Below, piece by piece: positions 9,481-16,956 of a DNA stretch of 64,000 nt (position 1 is its first letter; every line of letters starts with the position of its first letter). The notes under the pieces were generated by a model. It was not told the origin of the DNA, did not search any database, and was given only the letters and a program-made list of their open reading frames with translations. The stretch covers positions 5,099 to 69,098 of the forward strand of contig JBKDUF010000047.1 in assembly GCA_046339595.1 (NCBI GenBank). The letters are read 5' to 3'. Source of the DNA: Ga0077527 sp021300125. GTDB lineage: Bacteria > Pseudomonadota > Gammaproteobacteria > Burkholderiales > SG8-41. A program made the position numbers and the translations under genes.

Positions 9481-10163
9481 CGATGAGCAGGCGCAAGCCC
9501 TCCGCGTCAGCCGCTTGGATCCGCTACGGCCCAGCCGTAGCAGCCCGCGCGCAGCGAAATGGCCCAGCAGCAGGCTCACTATTTCGCGCACGCTGCCCAG
9601 TTCGCCAGCCAGCGCCTGATACGTGGCATGCAGTACGGGTCCGCGCGTGAGCAGCAATGTGGCGAGACGCGGGTCGAGGCGATGGAAGGCGACGGCTTCG
9701 ACCAGGAGCGTGAGATCGTCGAGGCGCGCCGCAAACAACGCGAAGACATGGCGGCGGAAGGCTTCGTGGCGGGCGAGCAGGTCGTCATACAACGGCGCGG
9801 CACCACCACCAGCGTGACTGCGGTTTCGGCGATCGCAGCCGCGGTGCAGTCGGCATGGCCGAGCAGGCAGCTGCTGGTGAGCACGCAGCTCTTCTCCGGC
9901 GTGACCTGGTAGAGCAGGATTTCGCATCCCTGCGCGCTGACCTTGGATACGCGTATCGCGCCGTCAATCACCAGCGGGAAGGCCATGCAGCGCGAGCCTA
10001 CGTCAAACAGGTGTGTGCCCGCGGGCACGTGGAGCAGGCCGGTTTCCGCACGAAGGCTGGCGATGCAATCGGGCGGCGCCCCGCGCAGCGGGGTGAACAC
10101 TTCGAGCGCGCGCTCGATGTGGGCGGGACCGGATTGCATGACGGTGACGATTCTAGCCGACAC
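9460..10163 (-). pseudogene. Frameshifted Crp/Fnr-family transcriptional regulator
   Basis: The N-terminal half reads in one frame from 10163 (or ATG 10139): a cyclic-nucleotide-type sensor domain with GTHLFDVGSRCMAFPLVIDG and SCVLTSSCLLGHADCTAAAI, up to VTLVVVP. Around 9790-9830 the homology moves to another frame: APLYDDLLARHEAFRRHVFALF, then the helix-turn-helix wing TYQALAGELGSVREIVSLLL. A second shift near 9525 is probable, because LRLLIEDQNK and a stop read in a third frame. As it stands no single frame gives a full protein, so sensor and DNA-binding domains are separated. One-base indels could be sequencing errors, but the gene sits among other damaged genes. Confidence 0.75.
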
Positions 10164-10204
10164 TCCCCAGCGGGCTATCGTGATCGGCTATGCTAGCGGC
10201 CGCG

Positions 10205-11191
10205 ATGAACACCCTGGCTTTCCAGACCCTGCGCGCACTGGCTGATGGTGCTTTTCACTCCGGCGAGGACATTGCCGGGGGGCTTGGCGTCACGCGCAGC
10301 GCGGTATGGTACGGCATCCGTGATCTCAACGCTGCGGGTCTGCGCGTCGAGTCCGTGCGCGGCCGCGGTTACCGCCTGGATTGCCCGTTGTCGCTGCTCG
10401 ATGCCGGGCGCTTGCGCGAGGCGCTCGGCGACCGGGCACACGTATTCACGATCGAAATTGCCGACCGCGTCGATTCCACCAACAGCGCGCTGCTTGCGCG
10501 TGCCGCGCAAGGTGCGCCCGGCGGCCTGGTGCTGGCGGCGGAGCAGCAGCTCGCGGGCCGCGGCAGACGCGGCCGCGCCTGGCGCTCCCAGATCGGCCAT
10601 GCCTTGACCTTTTCCCTGCTGTGGCGGTTTGCCCGCGGCGCACGCGAACTGGCCGGGCTGAGCCTGGCGGTCGGCATCGCACTGGCGCGCGCATTGCGCG
10701 CTGCCGGTGCCGCAGAGGCCCGGCTGAAATGGCCCAACGATGTATTGCTACCGTCGGGCAAGCTTGCCGGCATCCTGATCGAAATGCACGGCGACATGCT
10801 AGGGCCCAGCGCGGCGGTGATTGGCATCGGCATCAACGTGCGCGCCGATGCTGCGGTCAGCGCCGCGGTGGACCAGACGGTGGCCGATCTCGAGACAGCG
10901 GCCGGGGTGCAGGTGGACCGCAACCGGCTGCTCGCCGCACTGCTGCGCGAGCTGCATGACGTGATCGGCATCGTGGAGGCGCAGGGCTTTGCGCCGCTGC
11001 GCGCGGAGTGGCAGTCCCTGCATGTCTACCAGGACCAGCCGGTCAGCCTGCAGTTGCCCGATGGCAGCGCGTTGCAGGGGCTGGCTTGCGGCGTGGCCGA
11101 CGATGGCGCGCTGCTGCTCCAAACAAACGGGCTGGTGTCGCGCCACCACAGCGGTGAATGCAGCCTTCGCGCGGCGGAGGCGGTGAAGTGA
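10205..11191 (+). CDS. birA: Bifunctional biotin-[acetyl-CoA-carboxylase] ligase / biotin operon repressor BirA
   Basis: Attaches biotin to the acetyl-CoA carboxylase carrier protein via biotinyl-AMP and, through its N-terminal winged helix, can repress biotin genes. About 328 residues. N-terminal HTH (FHSGEDIAGGLGVTRSAVW, about residues 18-37) is present, so it is the repressor-capable class. Catalytic segment: VDSTN, then GRGRRGRAW (the biotinyl-AMP-binding GRGRRG loop) and KWPNDV. The C-terminal cap domain is present. ATG 10205 fits homologues best; ATG 10190 would add five residues, and neither has a clear Shine-Dalgarno. It overlaps coaX by GTGA (11188-11191). Confidence 0.95.
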   Translation: MNTLAFQTLRALADGAFHSGEDIAGGLGVTRSAVWYGIRDLNAAGLRVESVRGRGYRLDCPLSLLDAGRLREALGDRAHVFTIEIADRVDSTNSALLARAAQGAPGGLVLAAEQQLAGRGRRGRAWRSQIGHALTFSLLWRFARGARELAGLSLAVGIALARALRAAGAAEARLKWPNDVLLPSGKLAGILIEMHGDMLGPSAAVIGIGINVRADAAVSAAVDQTVADLETAAGVQVDRNRLLAALLRELHDVIGIVEAQGFAPLRAEWQSLHVYQDQPVSLQLPDGSALQGLACGVADDGALLLQTNGLVSRHHSGECSLRAAEAVK

Positions 11192-11841
11192 ACGTGCTCG
11201 CGGTGGACATCGGTAACACCCGTATCAAGTGGGGCCACGCCGATGACGGCGGCGGCTGGCTGCGCCAGGGCTGGGCGCCGACCGCGACACCCGCAGCGCT
11301 CGCTGCGGACTGGTCGGCGCTGCCGCCGCCGCAGCGCATCGTACTGTCGAACGTCGCGGGCGACGCTGTGCGTGCCGAAGTCGCGGCGCTGCTGCCGCCG
11401 GCCGCCATGCCGCCGCTGTGGCTGGCGGCCTCCGGGGCGCAATGCGGGGTGCGCAGCGGCTATGCGCAGCCGGCGAGTCTGGGCGCCGATCGCTGGGCGG
11501 CGCTGATTGCGGCGCGCCATATCGCCGGCGGCGCCTGCGTGGTGGCCAATGCCGGCACCACAATGACCGTGGATGCGCTCGACGGCGACGGCCTGTTCCT
11601 CGGCGGCTGCATCGTCGCGGGGGCCACGCTGATGCGCCAAGCGCTGGCGCGTGACACCGCCAATCTTGCGCTGCGCGAGGGTGTTTTCGCCTATTTCCCC
11701 GACAACACCGGTGACGCCATTTTCAGCGGTGCGGTCAATGCGCTGGCCGGGGCCGTGCGTCAGTGTCAGTCCTACCTTGAGCAGGCCGGCGCGCTGCAGC
11801 CGGTGGTGGTGCTCTCCGGCGGCGATGCGTCGCTGATCTAG
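11188..11841 (+). CDS. coaX: Type III pantothenate kinase, truncated by in-frame amber codon
   Basis: First step of coenzyme A synthesis: ATP-dependent phosphorylation of pantothenate. Start GTG 11188 overlaps the birA stop. Motifs: DIGNTRIKWG at the N-terminus, LGADRWAALIAARH, NAGTTMTVDAL and GGCIVAGATLM. The frame stops at TAG 11839-11841 after SGGDASLI, giving 217 residues, but the same frame continues with PRLGGTVLRVDNLVLEGLL, a typical CoaX C-terminus. It ends at TGA 11920-11922, which overlaps the next gene's ATG. The undamaged gene was therefore 11188-11922 (244 residues). The last helix is missing unless the amber is suppressed or is a sequencing error. Confidence 0.88.
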   Translation: MNVLAVDIGNTRIKWGHADDGGGWLRQGWAPTATPAALAADWSALPPPQRIVLSNVAGDAVRAEVAALLPPAAMPPLWLAASGAQCGVRSGYAQPASLGADRWAALIAARHIAGGACVVANAGTTMTVDALDGDGLFLGGCIVAGATLMRQALARDTANLALREGVFAYFPDNTGDAIFSGAVNALAGAVRQCQSYLEQAGALQPVVVLSGGDASLI

Positions 11842-11918
11842 CCGCGCCTCGGCGGGACGGTGCTGCGGGTGGATAATCTGGTGCTCGAAGGCCTGCTGCG
11901 CGTGGCCCGTGATCCGTC

Positions 11919-12620
11919 ATGAAGACATTTTCGATGCGCCGGCTGTTCCTGCTGCTGATCCTGGCCAACCTGCTGTTTTTCGCCTGGCAGTACTGGCTGC
12001 GGGAAAGCGCCGACCCCGCGTCGCAGATCGCGGCGCTGCAGATCCAGCCCGAAAAGATCCGCACGCTGGCGGTCGAAACCCTGATCCCGAAGCCGTCACT
12101 GCCTGCGCCGCCGAAGGCGGCCGCCAGCGTCGAGGCCTGTGTGGAATGGGGTGTTTTCAGCGGACCGGAGATTGCCCGCGCCGATGGTGCCCTCGCCGCG
12201 CTCGGGCTGCCGGCGGAGGCCTTGCAGCGGCGCGTCATGGAGATCGATGGCTACTGGGTGCACATGCCGGTGCTGAAAACCAAGCCCGAAGTGGACCGCA
12301 AAGTGGCCGAACTCAAGGGCTTGGGCATCAGCGATTTCTACGTGGTGCAGGAGCCGGCGAACTGGCGCAACGCGATTTCGCTGGGTGTGTTCAAGAATGA
12401 GGAGCTGGCGAATACCGAGCTCGAGCGCCTGCGCAAGCAGGGGGTGCGTTCGGCGGTGATAACGCGGCGGGAGAATTTCTTCAGGCAGGTGAGCTACTTC
12501 CTGCGTGAGCAAGGCAAGCCCGTGATCGCCCGCATCAGCGAACTGCAGCGGGACTTTCCGGGGGCCGAACTGAAGGCTGTGGCTTGCCCGGTAGAGAGTC
12601 AGTCAAAAAATAATCAATAA
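11919..12620 (+). CDS. SPOR-domain membrane protein
   Basis: 233-residue protein with one N-terminal membrane segment (LFLLLILANLLFFAWQYW, about residues 9-26), a Pro/Ala linker, and a C-terminal region from about 75 with two SPOR-like repeats (CVEWGVFSGPEIARAD and ISLGVFKNEELANTELERL). SPOR domains bind denuded peptidoglycan, often at the septum. The gene follows coaX with an ATGA overlap at the original coaX stop, a pairing typical of betaproteobacteria. The last codons (KNNQ-stop) come from the AT-rich element at 12606, so the tail may have been altered by it. Confidence 0.8.
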   Translation: MKTFSMRRLFLLLILANLLFFAWQYWLRESADPASQIAALQIQPEKIRTLAVETLIPKPSLPAPPKAAASVEACVEWGVFSGPEIARADGALAALGLPAEALQRRVMEIDGYWVHMPVLKTKPEVDRKVAELKGLGISDFYVVQEPANWRNAISLGVFKNEELANTELERLRKQGVRSAVITRRENFFRQVSYFLREQGKPVIARISELQRDFPGAELKAVACPVESQSKNNQ

Positions 12621-12644
12621 AATCAATTACTTATAAATAAGTAA
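12606..12644. repeat. AT-rich element a: core CAATAAAATCAAT plus inverted repeat
   Basis: Core CAATAAAATCAAT at 12615-12627; TTACTTAT (12627-12634) and ATAAGTAA (12637-12644) form a perfect 8-bp inverted repeat. The string TAATCAATAAAATCAAT (12611-12627) matches the copy inside murD (38987-39003) at 16 of 17 positions, and AAAATCAATTAC (12619-12630) recurs in the dciA copy (minus strand, 49598-49609). AATCAATTACTTA (12621-12633) fits the IHF consensus WATCAANNNNTTR. It covers the SPOR gene stop and lies between two convergent genes. Confidence 0.75.
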
Positions 12645-12652
12645 GCGCAAGC

Positions 12653-13138
12653 TCACTGGCTGCGCACCTTGGCCAGCAGGGCCGTGGTGGAGCGTTCGTG
12701 GGCAAACGGGATCGAGTGCACCGCACCGCCCCAGCCGAGCACTTCGCGGGCGCCGACGATGGCCCCGGGTTTCCAGTCGCCACCTTTGACCAGCACATCC
12801 GGCTTCAACGCCAGGATCAGTTCCAGCGGTGTGTCGGTCTCGAACCAGGTCACGAGGTCGACGCAGGCCAGGGCTGCCGCAACCGCGGCGCGATCGGCCA
12901 GCGGATTGACCGGCCTGTCCTCGCCCTTGCCCAATCTCTTTACAGAGGCGTCGCTGTTCAGCGCCAGGACCAGGCTCGCGCCCAGCGCCCGGGCCTGGGC
13001 AAGATAGGTGACATGGCCACGGTGCAGGATGTCAAACACGCCGTTGGTGAAAACCAGGGGACGCGGCAGCGCGCTGGCGCGCGCGGCGATCTGGTCCGGG
13101 GCGCAGATGCGCTGCTCGAATGCGGGGGCCGGATTCAT
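12653..13138 (-). CDS. rfaE2: D-glycero-beta-D-manno-heptose 1-phosphate adenylyltransferase (stand-alone HldE C-terminal domain)
   Basis: Adenylyl transfer from ATP to heptose-1-phosphate in ADP-heptose synthesis for the lipopolysaccharide inner core. 161 residues, a single nucleotidyltransferase fold. FTNGVFDILHRGHVTYL carries the HxGH catalytic motif (HRGH, about residues 39-42); VKGGDWKPGAIVG and HERSTTAL are the later conserved blocks. In enterobacteria this is fused to a kinase domain as HldE; here it is separate, as usual in betaproteobacteria, and no kinase partner is in the window. It lies downstream of the ferritin-like gene on the same strand with a 49-base gap. Confidence 0.92.
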   Translation of the reverse strand: MNPAPAFEQRICAPDQIAARASALPRPLVFTNGVFDILHRGHVTYLAQARALGASLVLALNSDASVKRLGKGEDRPVNPLADRAAVAAALACVDLVTWFETDTPLELILALKPDVLVKGGDWKPGAIVGAREVLGWGGAVHSIPFAHERSTTALLAKVRSQ

Positions 13139-13187
13139 GGCGCCGCAGTCTACGCGGCCGCGGCCGGCGCGACAAACGCCGCCGGGC

Positions 13188-14051
13188 TCAAGTGGCGGGA
13201 ATTTCCTTGCGGAAGCGGTTCAGGTCCTTGACCGAGGCGAATTCACGGCCGAAGAGCAGCGACAGGTTGCGCAGGATCACGGTCACCACCTTGTCTTCCC
13301 AGGCCTTGTCAAAACGGATCTGGCGATCAAGCCAGTGCTCCAGCCACTGCGGATCCGGCAGGCGGCTTTGCACGGTGTCGTTGGGAAACAGGGCCTTGTT
13401 CACATGCAGGTTGGTCGGGTGCAACGGCTTGCCGCTGCGGCCGGAACTGGCCATCAGCACGCCGACCTTGGCGAAGGCAGCGCGCGCGCTGTCGCCGACG
13501 CTGTTGAGCGCCCGTTTCATGTATTGCAGATAGGCGCCGCCGTGGCGTGCCTCGTCGCGCGAGATCAAATGGTAGATCTGCCTGATTACCGGTTCGGTGT
13601 GCCATTCCATCGCGCAGCGGTACCAGTGGTTGAGGCGGATCTCGCCGCAGAAATGCAGCATCAGCGTCTCCAGCGGCGGGGCCGGGTCGAAGGCGAAACG
13701 CACCGCGTGGAGCTCCTCCTGCGTCGGCACCAGTTCCGGTCGGAAGCGGCGCAGGTATTCCATCAGCACCAGCGAGTGCTTCTGCTCCTCGTAGAACCAC
13801 ACCGACATGAAGGCCGAGAAGTCGCTGTCGTGCTGGTGGTCGCGCAGGAACATTTCGGTCGCCGGCAGCGCGGCCCATTCGGTGATCGCATTCATCTTGA
13901 TGGTCAGCGCCTGCTCGTCGCTGAGCTTGCTGCCGTCGAAGGAAGACCAGGGCACGTCGTCGCTGAGGCTCCAGCGGATCTGCTCCAGCGACTTGAACAG
14001 TTCGGGATACAGCATGGTGCCGGAGGTGACGAATTCGGTGCTCGGTTGCAT
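13188..14051 (-). CDS. Ferritin-like diiron protein resembling acyl-ACP desaturase
   Basis: 287-residue helical protein with two diiron-type blocks: ITEWAALPATEMF followed by WFYEEQKHSLVLMEYL (EExxH), and CGEIRLNHWYRC followed by ISRDEARHGGAYLQYM (DExxH). The spacing and flanking residues resemble the soluble acyl-ACP desaturase family (EEnRH and DEarH blocks) more than bacterioferritin. No signal peptide or membrane segment. ATG 14051 is chosen for its GGAG site; an in-frame start 12 codons earlier has none. It lies downstream of the photolyase and DUF2256 genes on the same strand. If it is a desaturase it would feed cis double bonds to the cyclopropane synthase encoded across the divergent promoter; that link is inference. 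Confidence 0.7.
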   Translation of the reverse strand: MQPSTEFVTSGTMLYPELFKSLEQIRWSLSDDVPWSSFDGSKLSDEQALTIKMNAITEWAALPATEMFLRDHQHDSDFSAFMSVWFYEEQKHSLVLMEYLRRFRPELVPTQEELHAVRFAFDPAPPLETLMLHFCGEIRLNHWYRCAMEWHTEPVIRQIYHLISRDEARHGGAYLQYMKRALNSVGDSARAAFAKVGVLMASSGRSGKPLHPTNLHVNKALFPNDTVQSRLPDPQWLEHWLDRQIRFDKAWEDKVVTVILRNLSLLFGREFASVKDLNRFRKEIPAT

Positions 14052-14101
14052 GGAAGGCTCCGCGTTCCGGGATGTGGACGATGGCATGCTGTAAGGATGG
14101 A

Positions 14102-15637
14102 TTATGCAGTGGCGATTGTGTCGAGAATATTGCCGGCGGCTTCGCGGATCGCTGCACGCGCTCCGGCATCGAGCCGGGCGACGTTGCGCGCCATCAGCAC
14201 GGTGCGCGGGTTGGCGGCAAGTTCGGCCTCGTGACGGTCGATAAAGTTCCAGTACAGGGTGGTGAAAGGGCAGGCGCGAGGCCCGGTTTTCTGCTTCGGA
14301 TCATAGCGGCAGCCGGTGCAGTAATTGCTCATCCGGCTGATGTAGGCGCCGGAGGCGATGTAGGGCTTGCTGGTGAAGCGTCCGCCATTGGCGAACAGCG
14401 CCATGCCGGTGGTGTTGGGCAGTTCGGCCCACTCCACGGCATCGACATAGACGGCCAGGTACCATTCGTGGACCGCGCGCGGGTTGATGCCGGCGAGCAG
14501 CGCAAAGTTGCCGGTGACCATCAGGCGCTGGATATGGTGGGCATAGCCGTAGCGCAGGGTCTGGCCGATGGTCTCGCGCATGCAGTTCATGTCCGTCTCC
14601 GCAGTCCAGTAAAAGCGCGGCAGCGGCCGTTCGTGGCGGTAATGGTTGGCTTCGAGCAGGCCCGGCATGTCGAGCCAGTAGACGCCGCGGATGAACTCGC
14701 GCCAGCCGAGTATCTGGCGGATGAATCCTTCCACCGATTCCAGCGGTGCAGCGCCTTCGCGCCAGGCGGCTTCTGCGGCGGCGATGACCTCGCGCGGGTC
14801 GAGCAGCTTCAGATTGAGGGCCGCCGACAGCAGCGAGTGCCAGCCAAAGGGCATGTCGCTCCACATCGCGTCCTGGTGCTGGCCGAAACGCGGCAGGCGG
14901 TGGCGGATGAAATCCGCGAGTGCGTGCAATGCGTCGTCTCGCGTCACCGGCCAGGCGAAATGCTGCAGGGCCCCGGGATGTTCCGCAAAGCGGCGTTCAA
15001 CCAGCGCCAGCACCTCGCGCGTGATGGCGTCGGGAGGGAAACTGGGCGGTGTCGGCAGTTCCCCCGGTCCTGTTTTCGGGAAACCGGCGCGGTTTTCAGC
15101 GTCGAAATTCCAGCGTCCCCCTTCCGGTTTGCCGTTGCGCATCAGTGCACCGTGCCTGCGGCGCATCTCGCGGTAGAAGAACTCCATGCGCAGTTCCTTG
15201 CGGCCCTTCGCCCACTCCGCGAATTCGGCGCGACTGCACAGGAAATGGCTGTCGGGCAATACCGCAAGCGGCACATCCGCTTCGGCACAGGCGGCGGCGA
15301 TGTCTGCGGCGGCACTGTATTCGCCGGCCTCGCAGACCCGGAGCCGCTGCGGCCGCTCTGTTTTCAGCGTGGCCAACAGCCTGCCGCGCAGGCTGTCCCC
15401 GCCGCGACGGTCGTCAAGGTCGCGGTAGTCGACCGTGATGCCGCGGCCGCGCAGCTGTCCGGCGAAATGGCGCATCGCCGACAGGAAGATCGCGATGCGT
15501 GCGCGATGGTTCCAGACCCGGGTGGCTTCTCCCGGGGCTTCAATCATCAGCACGCGGTCTTGAAGCGCGTCAATGCCGGCCAGGGCCGGATTGTCCAGGC
15601 TGAGCTGGTCGCCGAGGATCAGGATCAGGTTGCGCAA
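14102..15637 (-). CDS. Bacterial Fe-S cryptochrome/(6-4)-type photolyase (PhrB-like)
   Basis: Flavoprotein of the FeS-BCP (deoxyribodipyrimidine photolyase-related) family, which repairs UV photoproducts or senses light. 511 residues. N-terminal alpha/beta domain begins LILILGDQLSLDNPAL, typical of this clade. The FAD-binding helical domain carries WREFIRGVYW and the strongly conserved YGYAHHIQRLMV. Cys in DMNCMRE, the NYCTGC pair and ACPF are the four likely ligands of the [4Fe-4S] cluster that defines the clade. The gene lies directly downstream of DUF2256 and the MerR-type regulator, an order known from light-induced loci. Known members bind a lumazine antenna rather than folate. Confidence 0.9.
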   Translation of the reverse strand: MRNLILILGDQLSLDNPALAGIDALQDRVLMIEAPGEATRVWNHRARIAIFLSAMRHFAGQLRGRGITVDYRDLDDRRGGDSLRGRLLATLKTERPQRLRVCEAGEYSAAADIAAACAEADVPLAVLPDSHFLCSRAEFAEWAKGRKELRMEFFYREMRRRHGALMRNGKPEGGRWNFDAENRAGFPKTGPGELPTPPSFPPDAITREVLALVERRFAEHPGALQHFAWPVTRDDALHALADFIRHRLPRFGQHQDAMWSDMPFGWHSLLSAALNLKLLDPREVIAAAEAAWREGAAPLESVEGFIRQILGWREFIRGVYWLDMPGLLEANHYRHERPLPRFYWTAETDMNCMRETIGQTLRYGYAHHIQRLMVTGNFALLAGINPRAVHEWYLAVYVDAVEWAELPNTTGMALFANGGRFTSKPYIASGAYISRMSNYCTGCRYDPKQKTGPRACPFTTLYWNFIDRHEAELAANPRTVLMARNVARLDAGARAAIREAAGNILDTIATA

Positions 15638-15664
15638 GGCCGAGGGTCCCAGTGCCTGCCCGGT

Positions 15665-15793
15665 TCAGCGCGCGCGGCGGCAGCGCTCGGAGCAGTACTT
15701 CACGGCGGCCCAGTTTTTTGCCCAGGATTTGCGCCACACCATCGGACGCCCGCAGGCCAGGCAGGTCTTCACCGGCAGTTCGGATTTGCGCAT
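15665..15793 (-). CDS. DUF2256 zinc-finger-like small protein
   Basis: 42-residue protein. CLACGRPMVWRKSWAKNW followed by VKYCSERCRR has two CxxC-type pairs suited to one zinc ion. It matches the DUF2256 family, members of which are commonly encoded beside photolyase/cryptochrome genes; the function is unknown. It fits exactly between the regulator stop (16 bases upstream) and the photolyase start (27 bases downstream), so the three are one operon. Confidence 0.85.
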   Translation of the reverse strand: MRKSELPVKTCLACGRPMVWRKSWAKNWAAVKYCSERCRRAR

Positions 15794-15809
15794 GGCCGTC
15801 GGCGCCAGT

Positions 15810-16739
15810 TCAGCGGCGGCTGTTCTCGACCCGCCAGCGCGCAAGCGCGTAGCGCATGTCATCGAAGGAGCGCAGCAACAGCACGCCATCGGCGGCCTTG
15901 CGCGCCCGGGCCAGCGCCCCGCCACCAGCCCAGATCTCGATCCCCTGCGGCAGCAGCGCGCGCAGCTCGGCGAGACCGGCAAGCGCCGCGCTCTGAGTGA
16001 TCGCGCTGCTGAAGGACAGCGCGACGATATCCACGCCGTAGGCCGGCGCCGCGTTCTTGATGTCGATGACCGGGGTCTCGGTGCCGAGGCCGACGCAGGC
16101 GGCACCCTCGGCGGCAAGCACGGCCTCGACCATGAGCAGTCCGATGCGGTGCTTCTCGCCGGGCAGCGAGGTCAGCAGCACGCGCGGCGCCGAACCGCCG
16201 CCCGGCTCCGCGAGGATGGCATTGCGCAGGATGTTCTGGATGTGCTCGGAATACAGGTGCTCGTCGAAGATCGCGACCCGTCCGGCAAGCCACGCTTCGC
16301 CGATCCAGTGGTTGAGCGCGGTGACGGTGTGGGTGACAAATTGCAGCAGCCCCTGGCGCATCAGGTTCTGCGTCAGCGCGGCGCGAAAGCCCTCCACGTC
16401 GCGGCGCAGCAGCTGGTCGATGATGGCCTCGATCTCCGGCGGGGCGGATTGCGCGGGCGCTCGCGCCGCGATCAGTTGCGACAGCTCCTCGGTTGAGCGG
16501 TTGATGATCTTGCTCGGGCGATGGCCGTAATCGATCAGCAGCCGCAGCAGGCGCAGCTTCTCGAGCTGGGGCAGGGAATAGAGTCGCTCATCGTGATGGT
16601 CGCGCACCGGATTCGGGAAACCATATCGTCGTTCCCATACTCTTAGAGTGTCCTTGGACAAGCCAGTATCACGTTCGACCGCTGCAATGTTGTAGCAGGC
16701 ATCGTCGGCGACCGGTTTGGCACTGATCTCAGCTATCAT
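15810..16739 (-). CDS. CarH/LitR-type MerR regulator with cobalamin-binding domain
   Basis: Predicted light-dependent repressor using adenosylcobalamin as chromophore. 309 residues. MerR winged helix at the N-terminus (YNIAAVERDTGLSKDTLRVWERRYGFP, about 16-42, split by family convention). The middle four-helix bundle holds W-x9-EH (W LAGRVAIFD EH, around 165), the CarH signature that contacts the upper face of B12. The C-terminal Rossmann domain has GEKHRIGLLMVEA, the variant ExHxxG loop carrying the lower-ligand histidine, and a GTETP region. Family members bind DNA as tetramers in the dark and fall apart in light. It heads the leftward photolyase operon and faces the rightward folE2-cfa operon across a shared 217-base control region. 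Confidence 0.92.
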   Translation of the reverse strand: MIAEISAKPVADDACYNIAAVERDTGLSKDTLRVWERRYGFPNPVRDHHDERLYSLPQLEKLRLLRLLIDYGHRPSKIINRSTEELSQLIAARAPAQSAPPEIEAIIDQLLRRDVEGFRAALTQNLMRQGLLQFVTHTVTALNHWIGEAWLAGRVAIFDEHLYSEHIQNILRNAILAEPGGGSAPRVLLTSLPGEKHRIGLLMVEAVLAAEGAACVGLGTETPVIDIKNAAPAYGVDIVALSFSSAITQSAALAGLAELRALLPQGIEIWAGGGALARARKAADGVLLLRSFDDMRYALARWRVENSRR

Positions 16740-16745
16740 TTGTCA

Positions 16746-16904
16746 TGGACATTCATCATTATTGAAGCATTATGATACGATTTTTCTATTCGTTTGGAAA
16801 AATTTGACCTGGACATTATTGGACATTACCTATACAATGTCAACGATAGACAACAGTGAAAATGCCTTGAAACTACAAGTTGCACCCCTGAATTGACTTG
16901 GACA
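16746..16904. promoter_or_regulatory. Divergent control region with repeated TGGACATT boxes
   Basis: AT-rich region between the regulator and folE2. TGGACATT occurs at 16746-16753, 16810-16817 and 16820-16827, the last two with a 10-base period, and TTGGACA at 16898-16904. TTGGACATT (16819-16827) and AATGTCAA (16836-16843) form an interrupted inverted repeat. CarH proteins elsewhere bind tandem direct repeats of about 11 bases, so these are the best operator candidates. The boxes lie over the regulator promoter, as expected for autorepression. A clear -35/-10 pair for folE2 was not resolved. Confidence 0.65.
16815..16843 (-). promoter_or_regulatory. Sigma-70-type promoter of the CarH/LitR-like regulator operon
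   Basis: On the minus strand a consensus -35 TTGACA (16838-16843) is separated by exactly 17 bases from AATAAT (16815-16820) as the -10. Both elements are covered by the TGGACATT / AATGTCAA boxes. The predicted start lies about 70 bases before the regulator ATG. Confidence 0.65.
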
Positions 16905-16956
16905 AAATGAATCCGCCACCCGCTTGCATGTATTTTCGACCGTCAGGAGAAACGAG

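Noticed and set aside
3772..11841. Amber (TAG) reassignment, because TAG interrupts three conserved frames
   Set aside because: TAG is the ordinary stop of many intact genes here (for example 2945-2947 and 17749-17751), and the decayed gene also has deletions, so mutation explains it better.
14072..16000. 642-codon plus-strand frame opposite the photolyase and DUF2256 genes
   Set aside because: Mirror of the real minus-strand genes, with no recognisable motif; starts inside the ferritin-like region.
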